DNA from: Kiritimatiellia bacterium
GTDB lineage: Bacteria > Verrucomicrobiota > Kiritimatiellia > SLAD01
Assembly: GCA_007136425.1 (NCBI GenBank)
Contig: SLGY01000200.1
Location: 1-35,861 of the forward strand
DNA length: 35,861 nt
Direction: 5' to 3'
Under the pieces are notes generated by a model that ran no database searches, was not told where the DNA came from, and saw only the letters and a list, made by a program, of their open reading frames with translations. Below, one piece after another: positions 16,543 through 24,528 of this stretch. Position numbers and translations under genes: made by a program. Positions within the stretch are counted from its first letter, which is position 1. Every line of letters begins with the position of its first letter.

Positions 16543-18251
16543 AACTTAATCGGGTCTTCCAGTTGCAGTACGATGCGAAATTCCCGGACATACGTGCCTT
16601 GCGGGACCGGCGAGAGACGATCAATCTCCGAGGTCTCCTTGAAGAAGTCCGACTCGCGCAAGGAGTCTCGAAACGCGTAAATCGGCTGGGCGTTGGGAAC
16701 CTTGTCCGTATAACCCAAACCCGAAATCTCCACCGCCGTAATATCGCCCGCCTCCGTCTGCGTTTCACGCGGCTGGGCGGTGCGCCGACGCCGCGTCTCT
16801 TCCTCGGCCTCGATTTCCAGTTGTTCGCGAATGGGACTGACCGACGTGAGCCAGACGCCTTCAGGCAACAGCTCGTTGATGCCGTCCATGATTTCGGCCC
16901 AGCGCGTTTTGTCTTCGATGAGCGAATGAATCTCGGCCAACTTCTCCTCGACCGACGCGATCTGTTGTTCCGGTTCGCGCAACTGCGCCTCGACCGCCTG
17001 CAAGGCGCTCACGCGCTCGCGCACCAGTTGCAAGCGTTCCTCGCCGAGTTGCGACAGGCGCAGGAAATAAACACACCAGACAATCAGCAACACGACGATC
17101 CCATATGCAGCGGCCAGCAACACGGGATGCTTCTTGCGAAACGCCTTGTCGGACACGACGCGCGGCGGCATCAGATTGATCTCAATGGGACACGTCAACA
17201 CCCGGCGCAAGGCCAGCCCGACCACTTCACCGAGCGTATGCGCGTCACGCCCAATCTCCTCGGCGGAGATCTCATCGGCCACCGCCACGTTCATGAACGG
17301 ATTGAGATATTCAACCTCCGCTTTGAGCTTGTCCTTGAAAAACACGTCCGTATAGGGAATGACCGAGGTCCCGCCCGTCAGAAGAATGCGCTTCGGCTGA
17401 CCGCCTTCCTGTTGGCCGCGATAAAAATTGATGCTGCGATTGATTTCGGCGTGCAGCCGCGTCATCACGCTGCGAACACTCTTGGAAACCTTGTCGGCCA
17501 CTTCGCCCGGAGGCGCTTCGTACGCGCCGCCCCACGCCACGAAGGCGTGCGCCTTCTTCATGTCTTCCGCGTCCGAAAAGTCCAACTCAAACTCGCGCAT
17601 GATCTGCTGGGTAATCGCATTTCCCGCCACGGGGATACTGCGACTGAACGCGCGATTGGCTTCCAGAAAGACGAGGTCCGTGGATCGGGCGCCCATATCG
17701 ATGATCAACGCGCATTCGTCCAAGTCGCTGTAATTGTAGCGCACCGCATTGTAGAGCGCCATCGGCGCAACATCGACCAGATCGGGCAGCAGCCCGGCTT
17801 GCTCCACGCAGTCGGTTACCCCGGCGATGATATCGCCTTTGATGGCCGCGAGCATGACGTCCAGATCGCCTTCCGTGCCGCCGATCAACTGGTAATCCCA
17901 TACCACTTCCTCGATGGGGAACGGTACGTTCTGCTGCGCCTCGTATGCGACGATCTGATAAACCTTGTCCTGATCCACGGGTGGCAGCTTGACGAACCGC
18001 GAGAAGACCGACTGGCCGGAGACGGAAATGAGGACGGGCCCCGGTTTGATCTGGTGCTCCGCCAAAATCTCTTCGATGGTGCTGATGATGTAGGACGGAC
18101 GCTCTGCATCCGCGTGCGGGTCGAGTCCCAGCGACTTGATGGAATGCTTGATCAGTTCAATGCCGCCCGACTTCAGCGGAATGAATTCCGCCAACTTCAA
18201 ACTGCTCGCCCCAATATCGAGCGCCAGAATTCGATCGGCCTTCAGCATCAT
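16539..18251 (-). CDS. pilM: PilM-PilN fusion, pilus inner-membrane platform (Amuc_1101-like)
   Basis: A 570-residue protein. Residues 1-355 form an actin-like PilM ATPase fold: LALDIGASSLKLAEF (phosphate 1), LIIDMGARSTDLVFL (phosphate 2) and ILLTGGTSVIPY (adenosine). The sequence then changes to a PilN signature, CPIEINLMPPR (about 355-364), with a transmembrane helix at about 376-397, a coiled coil and a ferredoxin-like periplasmic part. PilM is normally a separate cytoplasmic protein that binds the short N-terminal INLLP tail of PilN. Here the two are joined, as in the Akkermansia homologue. It is the first gene of the operon, with about 220 non-coding bases upstream. Two adjacent ATGs are possible starts and no strong ribosome site is visible. 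Confidence 0.88.
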   Translation of the reverse strand: MMLKADRILALDIGASSLKLAEFIPLKSGGIELIKHSIKSLGLDPHADAERPSYIISTIEEILAEHQIKPGPVLISVSGQSVFSRFVKLPPVDQDKVYQIVAYEAQQNVPFPIEEVVWDYQLIGGTEGDLDVMLAAIKGDIIAGVTDCVEQAGLLPDLVDVAPMALYNAVRYNYSDLDECALIIDMGARSTDLVFLEANRAFSRSIPVAGNAITQQIMREFELDFSDAEDMKKAHAFVAWGGAYEAPPGEVADKVSKSVRSVMTRLHAEINRSINFYRGQQEGGQPKRILLTGGTSVIPYTDVFFKDKLKAEVEYLNPFMNVAVADEISAEEIGRDAHTLGEVVGLALRRVLTCPIEINLMPPRVVSDKAFRKKHPVLLAAAYGIVVLLIVWCVYFLRLSQLGEERLQLVRERVSALQAVEAQLREPEQQIASVEEKLAEIHSLIEDKTRWAEIMDGINELLPEGVWLTSVSPIREQLEIEAEEETRRRRTAQPRETQTEAGDITAVEISGLGYTDKVPNAQPIYAFRDSLRESDFFKETSEIDRLSPVPQGTYVREFRIVLQLEDPIKL

Positions 18252-18400
18252 CGTAACAAAGTAAAGCGATATTTCTTAAGGGCGGGAACGCGGCCCGGAA
18301 AGCGGCATTATTCCAGCACACCCACATCTATATAAACTATATCGGTTCGAGGACATCCCCGCAACCATCTTTTCTTACAGTCAATGATTTTGGTACACCG

Positions 18401-18420
18401 ATTGCCAGCCCGCTGGCAAT
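18401..18420. promoter_or_regulatory. 20-bp inverted repeat upstream of pilM
   Basis: ATTGCCAGC and GCTGGCAAT form perfect 9-bp arms around CC. It lies between the end of the ThuA-like gene (18472) and the start of pilM (18251). No T-run follows on either strand, so an operator for the pilus operon fits better than an intrinsic terminator, though a Rho-independent RNA hairpin cannot be excluded. Confidence 0.45.
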
Positions 18421-18471
18421 CATATTCGGCATGACGCGGTTGGGGAGTTCGCTTGGAGACGCGCCCCTCGT

Positions 18472-19227
18472 TCACTCCTCTTCCGTTCCGGACACGGGCG
18501 GAGGCAGCGTTTCGAGCGGCTCGCTCATCGCACAGGCGTCGTCCATGCGTACAGGCGCCTTCGCCCAGCGAGCCGCGTTGGCGATCACGCGCAAGACGTC
18601 CCGATGATAATAGGTCGGATAGGTTTCATGGCCGGGCCGGAAATAGAAGATACGTCCGTGCCCCCGTTCCCAGACGCACCCGCTGCGAAAGACCTCGCCG
18701 CCCTGGAACCAGGAAACGAATATCAGCTGGTCGGGTTCCGGAACGTCAAATCGTTCCCCGTACATTTCCTCCTGGTCGATCTCGAAATAGTCGTCCACCC
18801 CCTGCGTGATCGGATGCGACGGCGCCAGATTCCAGATCCGTTCCCGTTCCCCGGCCTCGCGCCATCTCAATGAACAATGCGTACCCAACAAGGCTTTGAA
18901 CACCTTCGCCCAATGCCCCGAATGCAGCACGATCAATCCCATCCCGCTCAACACATGACGTTGAACGCGGGCCGTGGTTTCGTCGGTGACCGCCGCGTGC
19001 GCCTTGTGTCCCCACCAGATCAGGACGTCCGTGTCCTCGAGGACCGCGTCCGCCAACCCCTGGTCCGGATCGCCCAGGGTGGCCGTCCGGATCATGAAAC
19101 CCGGATAATCCCGCAACCCCTGCTCCAACGCTTTATGAATCCCTTCCGGATACACGCGGCGCACCGCTTCATCCTCGCGTTCCTGCAAAAACTCGTTCCA
19201 TATCGTTACACGCACCGCACTGCTCAT
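18472..19227 (-). CDS. ThuA-like domain protein (trehalose utilisation family)
   Basis: The start is placed at the ATG at 19227, preceded by GGAGGAAAGGGAG and 24 bases after the dus stop. The 251-residue product begins VRVTIWNEF and carries the family pattern DVLIWWGHKAH, GLIVLHSGHWAKVFKALLG, SHPITQGVDDYFEIDQEEMYG and a closing GRIFYFRPGHETYPTYYH. The fold is that of a class I glutamine amidotransferase-like (flavodoxin-type) domain, without the usual catalytic cysteine. Family members are linked to sugar metabolism operons and some act on trehalose derivatives, but the reaction is poorly defined. The product appears cytoplasmic, with no signal peptide. It forms a short operon with dus. Confidence 0.85.
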   Translation of the reverse strand: MSSAVRVTIWNEFLQEREDEAVRRVYPEGIHKALEQGLRDYPGFMIRTATLGDPDQGLADAVLEDTDVLIWWGHKAHAAVTDETTARVQRHVLSGMGLIVLHSGHWAKVFKALLGTHCSLRWREAGERERIWNLAPSHPITQGVDDYFEIDQEEMYGERFDVPEPDQLIFVSWFQGGEVFRSGCVWERGHGRIFYFRPGHETYPTYYHRDVLRVIANAARWAKAPVRMDDACAMSEPLETLPPPVSGTEEE

Positions 19228-19250
19228 AACTCCCTTTCCTCCCGACGGGC

Positions 19251-20357
19251 TCACTCTCCCACGCCTCGATCGTGCCGTCGATCCATCTCGTATTTCGGAT
19301 CATACTTGGAATTCGGGCCGAACCGCGAGTCGGTTTTATGCGCCCCTTCAAAGCGCCGCAGATCAGACGGCCACTCGGCCCGATATTCCATGATGTACCG
19401 GCGCCCTTCCCCGATGCGCTTGATGTAGCCGACCTTCGCGCCCAGCTCCTTATTGAGGGGATACCCCTTGATGTACCATAACAAATGCTTGCGCATCATG
19501 ATGGCGGCCAGCTCCGTGTCGCCGTAATGCGCCTCCTGATAGTCCAAATGCCGCAACACCACATCGCCCCATTCTTCCAACGTCGGATGCGCTGTTCGTT
19601 CCTCCAGCACCGAACGGAAGATCCACGGATTGCCCAGCGCGCCGCGACTGATCATGACCGCGTCGCAACCCGTTTCTTCGCGCATACGCCGCACGGAAGG
19701 CCAATCAAGCAAATCCCCGTTGCCCACCGTAACCAGCGGCCGGACCGCCGCCGCGCGCGCCGCCTCAATGCCGCGCCGGATGCCCTCCAAGTCCGCCGCT
19801 ACCCCGTATTTTTCGCAGCGCGTGCGACCGTGCACGGTGAACAGGTCCGCTCCCGCGCGCGCCACGCGACGCGCCGTGTCTTCGATCGATATCGCGCGCC
19901 GCGAAACGCCGAGCCGGGTCTTCACGGAAAGCGGACGCGCGGTTGCTTCACGCGCCGCGCCGACGGTGGCATCGATGCGTTCCGGTTCGCTCAAAATAGC
20001 GCTGCCGGACCCGCCCGAAACCACCTTCCGCACCGAGCACCCCATATTCAGGTCAATGGTATCGAACGGTAGACCGTCCAGAAAGCGTACCGCCTCCCGA
20101 ACCGATTCCGCCGACGGCCCCGTCACCTGTACCCCCAGCCGTTCCTCCGAAGAATGGCGTCGGCACATGTCAAGGGTACGCTTGTTCCGGTGGTGAATGC
20201 CCGCCGCCGACAGCATTTCCACATAGGTCAGGCCCGCTCCCAGCTCCTGGCAGATGCGACGGAATGGAACATCGCTCACACCGGCGAGGGGAGCGAGAAT
20301 CACACGGTTCGGGACCTTCAGCCCGCCGAACATGAATGGTTCTTGGAAAAAGTTCAT
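19251..20357 (-). CDS. dus: tRNA dihydrouridine synthase (DusB-like)
   Basis: The start is placed at the ATG at 20357 (MNFFQEPFMFGGLKVPNRV), because the 22 residues before it in the ORF track look non-coding. This gives 368 residues. The FMN TIM-barrel enzyme reduces uridine to dihydrouridine in tRNA. Visible features are the N-terminal VILAPLAGVSDVPFR, the catalytic-cysteine segment NMGCSVRKVVSGGSGSAIL, the phosphate-binding VTVHGRTRCEKY and VTVGNGDLLD, and MISRGALGNPWIF. The C-terminal helical tRNA-binding region is present (MRKHLLWYIKGYP). About 40 extra C-terminal residues, rich in Asp, Arg and Lys, exceed the usual length. Which uridine is modified cannot be said. Confidence 0.93.
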   Translation of the reverse strand: MNFFQEPFMFGGLKVPNRVILAPLAGVSDVPFRRICQELGAGLTYVEMLSAAGIHHRNKRTLDMCRRHSSEERLGVQVTGPSAESVREAVRFLDGLPFDTIDLNMGCSVRKVVSGGSGSAILSEPERIDATVGAAREATARPLSVKTRLGVSRRAISIEDTARRVARAGADLFTVHGRTRCEKYGVAADLEGIRRGIEAARAAAVRPLVTVGNGDLLDWPSVRRMREETGCDAVMISRGALGNPWIFRSVLEERTAHPTLEEWGDVVLRHLDYQEAHYGDTELAAIMMRKHLLWYIKGYPLNKELGAKVGYIKRIGEGRRYIMEYRAEWPSDLRRFEGAHKTDSRFGPNSKYDPKYEMDRRHDRGVGE

Positions 20358-20423
20358 GAGTCTGCGTATCCTATGGCAAACGGTTAACGCGTGTTCAATG
20401 TTATTAGAACGGGCGGTGAACAC

Positions 20424-20557
20424 GATAAAGACCGGCGGGACGGGCTTCCGCCTCCGCCCGGGCTGCGGCAGACAGGCTTGTCCCGTCCGAAAAGGGGCTC
20501 GACGGCAAAGAGGACGACACGAAAGTCGTCCCTCCCATATATTGCGGGAAGGAGATT
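20424..20557. other. Divergent intergenic region with hairpins
   Basis: Separates dus (minus) from the beta-barrel gene (plus). It holds a GC-rich segment with GGACGGG/CCCGTCC arms and a GGACGAC-ACGAAA-GTCGTCC hairpin (20512-20531), similar in style to the palindromic element inserted in the alcohol dehydrogenase gene. Promoters for both genes should lie here, but no clear -35/-10 pair was recognised. Confidence 0.4.
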
Positions 20558-21073
20558 ATGATGCGCCATTCAGCAACTCGAATCCTACTTATCGCGCTGC
20601 TCTGCGCCCCGCCCGTAATGGCTCTAGCCGATCAACGTATCGGCGCCGGCCTTCATTACTGGCGGACCGTGGATTCCATAGACGACCGGTCTTTCGATCG
20701 GGACGGCGTTTCGTGGCTGATCACGTACCAGAACTCCTTGCTCCCCCTCCTCACGTATCAAGCGGACCTCGAGATCTTCCCCAGCACGTTTGCCGGATCG
20801 GAAAGGACGGTCTACGCGCCGCAACTGCTCGGAATTGTCGGCCATTGGCTGTACGCGGGGGCCGGGATCGGCATCCTTTACGCGGACAACCGCTTCGGCG
20901 ATCGCCCCTTCTACCTGCTGCGCGCCGGACTGGCCCTCCCCGTCCTTCCGCGTATGCGCCTCGACATCAATGCCAACTACCATTTCTCGGAATGGAAAGG
21001 CATCAATCGTATCGCGCGCGACATCGATAGCGACGTCATCACATTCGGGGCCGCACTGCGCCTGGCATTCTGA
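20558..21073 (+). CDS. Small outer-membrane beta-barrel-like protein
   Basis: A 171-residue exported protein. The signal peptide is MMRHSATRILLIALLCAPPVMALA. The mature part alternates polar and hydrophobic residues in short strands with aromatic girdles (RIGAGLHYWRTV, LYAGAGIGILYADNR, YHFSEW) and ends in a phenylalanine (ALRLAF), as barrel substrates of the BAM complex often do. Two adjacent ATGs occur; AAGGAG is better spaced for the second (20561), so the protein may be one residue shorter. It is probably an eight-stranded barrel. Function is not known. The next gene begins 4 bases after its stop, suggesting co-transcription with the phosphodiesterase. Confidence 0.7.
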   Translation: MMRHSATRILLIALLCAPPVMALADQRIGAGLHYWRTVDSIDDRSFDRDGVSWLITYQNSLLPLLTYQADLEIFPSTFAGSERTVYAPQLLGIVGHWLYAGAGIGILYADNRFGDRPFYLLRAGLALPVLPRMRLDINANYHFSEWKGINRIARDIDSDVITFGAALRLAF

Positions 21074-21077
21074 CACC

Positions 21078-21896
21078 ATGGGCGCCGCATCCGATCATCC
21101 CTGGTTCGACGGACTTCCCGAACGTTACGTGATCGGGCATCGCGGCGCGCCCGGACATCGTCCGGAGAACACGCTTCAATCCTTTCAACACGCCGTCGCG
21201 CTTGGCGCAGACGTACTGGAACTGGACGTGCACCTGACGGCGGACGGACAACTCGTCGTCATTCATGATCTGGTCGTCGGCCGGGTCAGCAACAGCGCCG
21301 GTCCGGTGATCAGCTTTACACTCGATGACCTGCGGCAATTGGACGTCGGCTACTGGTACACGCCCGATGGAGGCCGCACGTACCCTTGGCGCGGGAAAGG
21401 ATTAACCGTTCCCACCCTGGCCGAAGTGTTCGAAATGTTTCCCGACCGCAAGTTGGTCATCGAATTGAAAACGCGAACCTTCGCTGTCGTGCGCGCCCTC
21501 GCGAAAGAGTTGAACAAGAAGGACCGCCGCGGCCAGGTTCTCGTCGGCAGCTTTCGACACCCCTTGCTGGAAGAATTCAGACGGCTCGCGCCCGCATACG
21601 CGACGGGCGCGAGTATGCGCGAAACACGCCGCTTCGTTATCCGCACACTACGTGGTCGCCCCATTGAACAGCCGCTCCTGTATGAAGCGATCATCGCGCC
21701 TCCGCGCAGGCGCGGAATCATTCCCGTGCTCACACGCGGTGTGGTGGAAAACGCTCTGCAGATCGGCCTGCATGTGCAGGCTTGGACCGTCAACAAACCG
21801 CGCACCATGCATAGACTGTACGGCTACGGCGTGCACGCGATGACCACCGATTATCCGGACCGCGCACGCGCCGTACTGGATGAGCTTCGCTCCTAA
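21078..21896 (+). CDS. Glycerophosphodiester phosphodiesterase
   Basis: The ORF track extends this frame back to 20790 across the previous gene. The ATG at 21078, just after the barrel-gene stop, is the sensible start and gives 272 residues. The enzyme family hydrolyses glycerophosphodiesters to glycerol-3-phosphate and an alcohol. The active-site set is clear: IGHRGAPGHRPENTLQSF (first His and Glu), ADVLELDVHLTADGQLVVIHD (metal-binding Glu/Asp and second His), then ELKTR and a C-terminal VQAWTVNKPRTM...HAMTTDYPD. There is no signal peptide, so it appears cytoplasmic. Phospholipid turnover is the likely role. Confidence 0.93.
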   Translation: MGAASDHPWFDGLPERYVIGHRGAPGHRPENTLQSFQHAVALGADVLELDVHLTADGQLVVIHDLVVGRVSNSAGPVISFTLDDLRQLDVGYWYTPDGGRTYPWRGKGLTVPTLAEVFEMFPDRKLVIELKTRTFAVVRALAKELNKKDRRGQVLVGSFRHPLLEEFRRLAPAYATGASMRETRRFVIRTLRGRPIEQPLLYEAIIAPPRRRGIIPVLTRGVVENALQIGLHVQAWTVNKPRTMHRLYGYGVHAMTTDYPDRARAVLDELRS

Positions 21897-22139
21897 AGAA
21901 CTGTCGGTGACTGGCGCAGATGGAGATGTCTCGACTTCGCTTCCTCCTTCGCCGAAGCGGCTACGGCGGACAGGTCGCTACGCTCGACATGACAACATCT
22001 TACATTTATCCAGTTCTTGTCCACGAGCCAATCGGCGCCGCGCCGTTAAAGGTCCTCGACATGACCGGATGCCTTATCAGCGTCCCGGTCTCCACCATTC
22101 TTGTCTCCGCGACCGGCTGTTCAACTCTCACCGCCCGCG
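21897..22139. other. Intergenic region, likely dispersed repeat
   Basis: Lies between two convergent genes. It contains gatgtctcgacttcgcttcc...gctacggcggacaggtcgct, whose chance translation (MSRLRFLLRRSGYGGQVATL) looks like a dispersed intergenic repeat. The ORFs listed here (21880-22377 and 21920-22189) are not believable genes. No terminator with a T-run was seen. Confidence 0.45.
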
Positions 22140-23354
22140 TCACAGCGCGCGTTGCAGCACGTCGGCCAATTCCTCGTCCGTCAGTTTGACCGGGTTCCCT
22201 TTCATGCTGCTGGCATTGCGCGATTTCGCGATGATGTCCGGGAAATCATCGGACTGCACACCGTACGCGCCGAGCCCCCGCACGGAAAGCGTATCGCACA
22301 GCGCCTGCACCCAATCCATCCCGTCCTGCGCGACGGCATCCGGGCGACCAGTCAGAATGCGCGCAATCTCATCGTAGCGCGCCACGGACCGATTCCCGGA
22401 ATCGCGCTCGCTCAAGGCCTTGAGATTGGCCTCCATCACAAACGGCAAGAGCCGCGCGCACACCGCGCCGTGCGGCGCGGGATACATCCCGCCCAACGGC
22501 CCGGCCAACCCGTGCACCGCGCCCAACCGCGCATTGGCCAGCGCCAACCCGCTGCACAACGCCGCCAGACACAGATCCGCCCGAGCGCGGCGGAATGACA
22601 CACCCTCTTCATCTTTTTCATGGAGGGACGGGCTCCGTCCCGTCCGACCATGGTCGCGAGTGCACCCTTCCCATGCCGTCCGCAGATGGCGCGCACGACT
22701 TAACCCCTCGCGACATACCGCGTCGGTCAACGGACTCGAATTGTCGCTCACAAAGACTTCCATCAACTGCGTCAACGCGTCCAGACCGGACGCCGCGGTA
22801 ACGTCCGGAGGCAAGTCGTATGTGAGTTCCGGATCGACGAGCGCCACATGCGGCAACATCAATTCGTTCCGCATACTTACCTTCACCCGATGTTCCGGCG
22901 CGCCGACCACCGCATTGCGCGTCACTTCCGCGCCCGTCCCCGCTGTGGTGGGCACGGCAATATACGGCGCGGAACGATGCGCCAGCGGCCGGCCAGCCCC
23001 GATCACTTCAAGGTATTCCATCAACTCACCCTGGTTCGTCATCAGGGCCGAAACAACCTTGGCGGCGTCAATCACGCTGCCGCCGCCGATGCCTATGACC
23101 ATGTCGCACCCCGCCGCGCGCGCCGCGTGCAGCCCTTCTTCGATGACGTCAGTCGTCGGCTCGCCTTCCACGGAGTACGGCGTCGTGCGCACACCGTGTT
23201 GTTCCAGCAAGTCGACCAGAAACGCTGCGCGTTCGCGCGAGCGACCGGAAACAAGGAGTGCGTGTTTCCCGACACGCTCAGCCAACTCGGGTACGGTTTG
23301 CACCGTGCCTTCGCCGAAAATGATTTGCCCCGCTGTGGCGAATTGAAAATTCAT
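22140..23354 (-). CDS. Iron-containing alcohol dehydrogenase with in-frame insertion
   Basis: A 404-residue member of the iron-dependent (group III) alcohol dehydrogenase family, NAD(P)-linked. The N-terminal Rossmann-like half has IGIGGGSVIDAAK and AVPTTAGTGAEVT. The metal site is in the helical half: GLDALTQ (the second ligand position is Q instead of the usual H, as in a subset of the family) and AVHGLAGPLGGMYPAPHGAV with two histidines. Between LRTAWE and RARADL about 25 extra residues (CTRDHGRTGRSP...) are encoded by a palindromic repeat and absent from the usual family pattern. The frame is kept, so the enzyme may still fold if this forms a surface loop. The substrate is unknown. Confidence 0.88.
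   Translation of the reverse strand: MNFQFATAGQIIFGEGTVQTVPELAERVGKHALLVSGRSRERAAFLVDLLEQHGVRTTPYSVEGEPTTDVIEEGLHAARAAGCDMVIGIGGGSVIDAAKVVSALMTNQGELMEYLEVIGAGRPLAHRSAPYIAVPTTAGTGAEVTRNAVVGAPEHRVKVSMRNELMLPHVALVDPELTYDLPPDVTAASGLDALTQLMEVFVSDNSSPLTDAVCREGLSRARHLRTAWEGCTRDHGRTGRSPSLHEKDEEGVSFRRARADLCLAALCSGLALANARLGAVHGLAGPLGGMYPAPHGAVCARLLPFVMEANLKALSERDSGNRSVARYDEIARILTGRPDAVAQDGMDWVQALCDTLSVRGLGAYGVQSDDFPDIIAKSRNASSMKGNPVKLTDEELADVLQRAL
22593..22667. repeat. Palindromic element inserted in alcohol dehydrogenase coding sequence
   Basis: About 75 bases, a multiple of three. It contains GGGACGG-GCT-CCGTCCC (22625-22641) and the perfect palindrome CGACCATGGTCG (22645-22656). Codon and residue use are unlike the flanking enzyme. 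Similar GGACGGG/CCCGTCC arms occur in the non-coding DNA at 20424-20557, supporting a mobile hairpin family. Confidence 0.7.
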
Positions 23355-23509
23355 GCTTCGGTCATATTAACGGAAAGAGCCTACACAGGCAATGCACCCA
23401 CGCGCGATCAGTGCATTGAAAAACTCATCGTCACGCATTTCCACGCCCTTACGGGCGCGGCTACAAAAGCGGTTCCGTATTCGGCGGGAAGCCGGGCTGC
23501 TCCGCCGGA

Positions 23510-23866
23510 TCATTCCCAGATGCTGTTCGGATCGAACGATGAAGCCTCGGCCGGCGCAGGCGCAGGTTCTTCCGTTGACACCGCGCGCGACGCCGCTTTC
23601 CCCTTCGGCGGCGACTCGCTGCGAGGCGTTCGCTCTTTTCGCGCCTCTCGCGGAACCAACTCGTAGGCCAAATCGGTATCCAAAGCTTTCGCCGCGCGAC
23701 GCAACGAGGCCAATGTGATCGCCCCGCTTCGTTCGCGCCGCTCCCAATTCACAACGGTGGGCTGCGAAACACCCGCCCGGCGCGCCAGCTCATAGGACGA
23801 GATCCCGGCCGCATCGCGCGCAGCGCGAATCCAACCCGCTTCAGGAACATCAGGCGATACACTCAT
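23510..23866 (-). CDS. Small XRE-type HTH regulator (mobile mystery protein A-like)
   Basis: A 118-residue protein with a helix-turn-helix domain at about 12-70: WIRAARDAAGISSYELARRAGVSQPTVVNWE, then AITLASLRRAAKALDTDLAYELVP. This spacing and the ITLASLRRAA..L..DL.Y.LVP tail match the DNA-binding protein of the MmA/MmB pair (mobile mystery proteins). The family's longer N-terminus is missing and no Fic-domain MmB partner is present. About 45 disordered, charged residues follow. It may repress its own promoter; the AT-rich upstream DNA has CGTATACG and TTGACG. No ribosome site is visible before the ATG and the upstream frame is closed by TAA. Confidence 0.75.
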   Translation of the reverse strand: MSVSPDVPEAGWIRAARDAAGISSYELARRAGVSQPTVVNWERRERSGAITLASLRRAAKALDTDLAYELVPREARKERTPRSESPPKGKAASRAVSTEEPAPAPAEASSFDPNSIWE

Positions 23867-24113
23867 AATGATAGCTTTTACATTATTAACGTATACGCGT
23901 CAATAGCATTTAGATTATTATTTGGAATCTTGTTCCGCCTGTCCCCTGATGCCAACCGCCGATTCATTTCGGTATTAACCCGACGGTCGACTGCAGATCT
24001 CCGGGAGGGCCCACAGCGCGCGGGCTTGGAACGGCGAGGCCGCCGGCCCTCCCCTTGTGGACCTCATGTCCCGAGTCATTGATTTCCTGGAGAGATGCGG
24101 TTCGGGAGCACCC
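23867..24113. other. Intergenic region with long inverted repeat
   Basis: The part nearest the HTH gene is AT-rich and probably holds its promoter. Farther on, perfect 9-bp arms GGGAGGGCC (24003-24011) and GGCCCTCCC (24045-24053) enclose a GC-rich 33-base loop containing CAGCGCGCGGGC. This looks like one copy of a dispersed hairpin repeat lying downstream of the monooxygenase gene. Confidence 0.5.
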
Positions 24114-24425
24114 CTACCAGTCCGAATCGGCGGGGAACACGTTGGCGTACTTCACGCTTGAGCGCGGTTCGGCCATCATGTCCGCAACGGTGTCGCGCCA
24201 TTTGGTGTAGTGAGCCGTTTCCTTGTGCGCCGCGGGCGCGTCGGGCGACTTGTACACTTCCACCAGCACAAAGCGCGTAGGATCGTCCTGCTGCTGCACC
24301 ACGTCAAAACGCGCAACACCCGGCTCCTGCACGCTGTTTCGCGCATTCTCCAAGGTCGCTTCCTTGAACGCTTCGACCTGATCGGCCTTCACATGTACAT
24401 GTACGTGTACCACCAACAGGGACAT
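24114..24425 (-). CDS. Antibiotic biosynthesis monooxygenase (ABM) domain protein, quinol monooxygenase-like
   Basis: A 103-residue single-domain protein: [41 protein letters not shown], then [29 protein letters not shown]. This is the LsrG/YgiN-type ferredoxin-like fold that forms dimers and acts on quinols or small aldehyde-like metabolites without a cofactor, or in some cases only as an isomerase or binding protein. The ribosome site GGAGG is well placed before the ATG at 24425. It stands alone, with gaps on both sides. The substrate cannot be told. Confidence 0.88.
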   Translation of the reverse strand: MSLLVVHVHVHVKADQVEAFKEATLENARNSVQEPGVARFDVVQQQDDPTRFVLVEVYKSPDAPAAHKETAHYTKWRDTVADMMAEPRSSVKYANVFPADSDW

Positions 24426-24528
24426 GACAAACCTCCGTTTATGCTTTCAACCACTCACCCAAACATCGCGAAATCGATGTCGCCGCCGCACAGTCGGGCG
24501 ATATGAATATTACACTGGATGCAAGGCG

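Noticed and set aside
16563-18335. 590-residue plus-strand ORF opposite pilM
   Set aside because: Antisense shadow of the PilM-PilN gene, rich in His, Arg and Gln as expected for reversed GC-rich codons.
18329-18342. Promoter at tatataaactata upstream of pilM
   Set aside because: AT-rich and -10-like on the minus strand, but no -35 element at proper spacing. TTGACT lies too far upstream.
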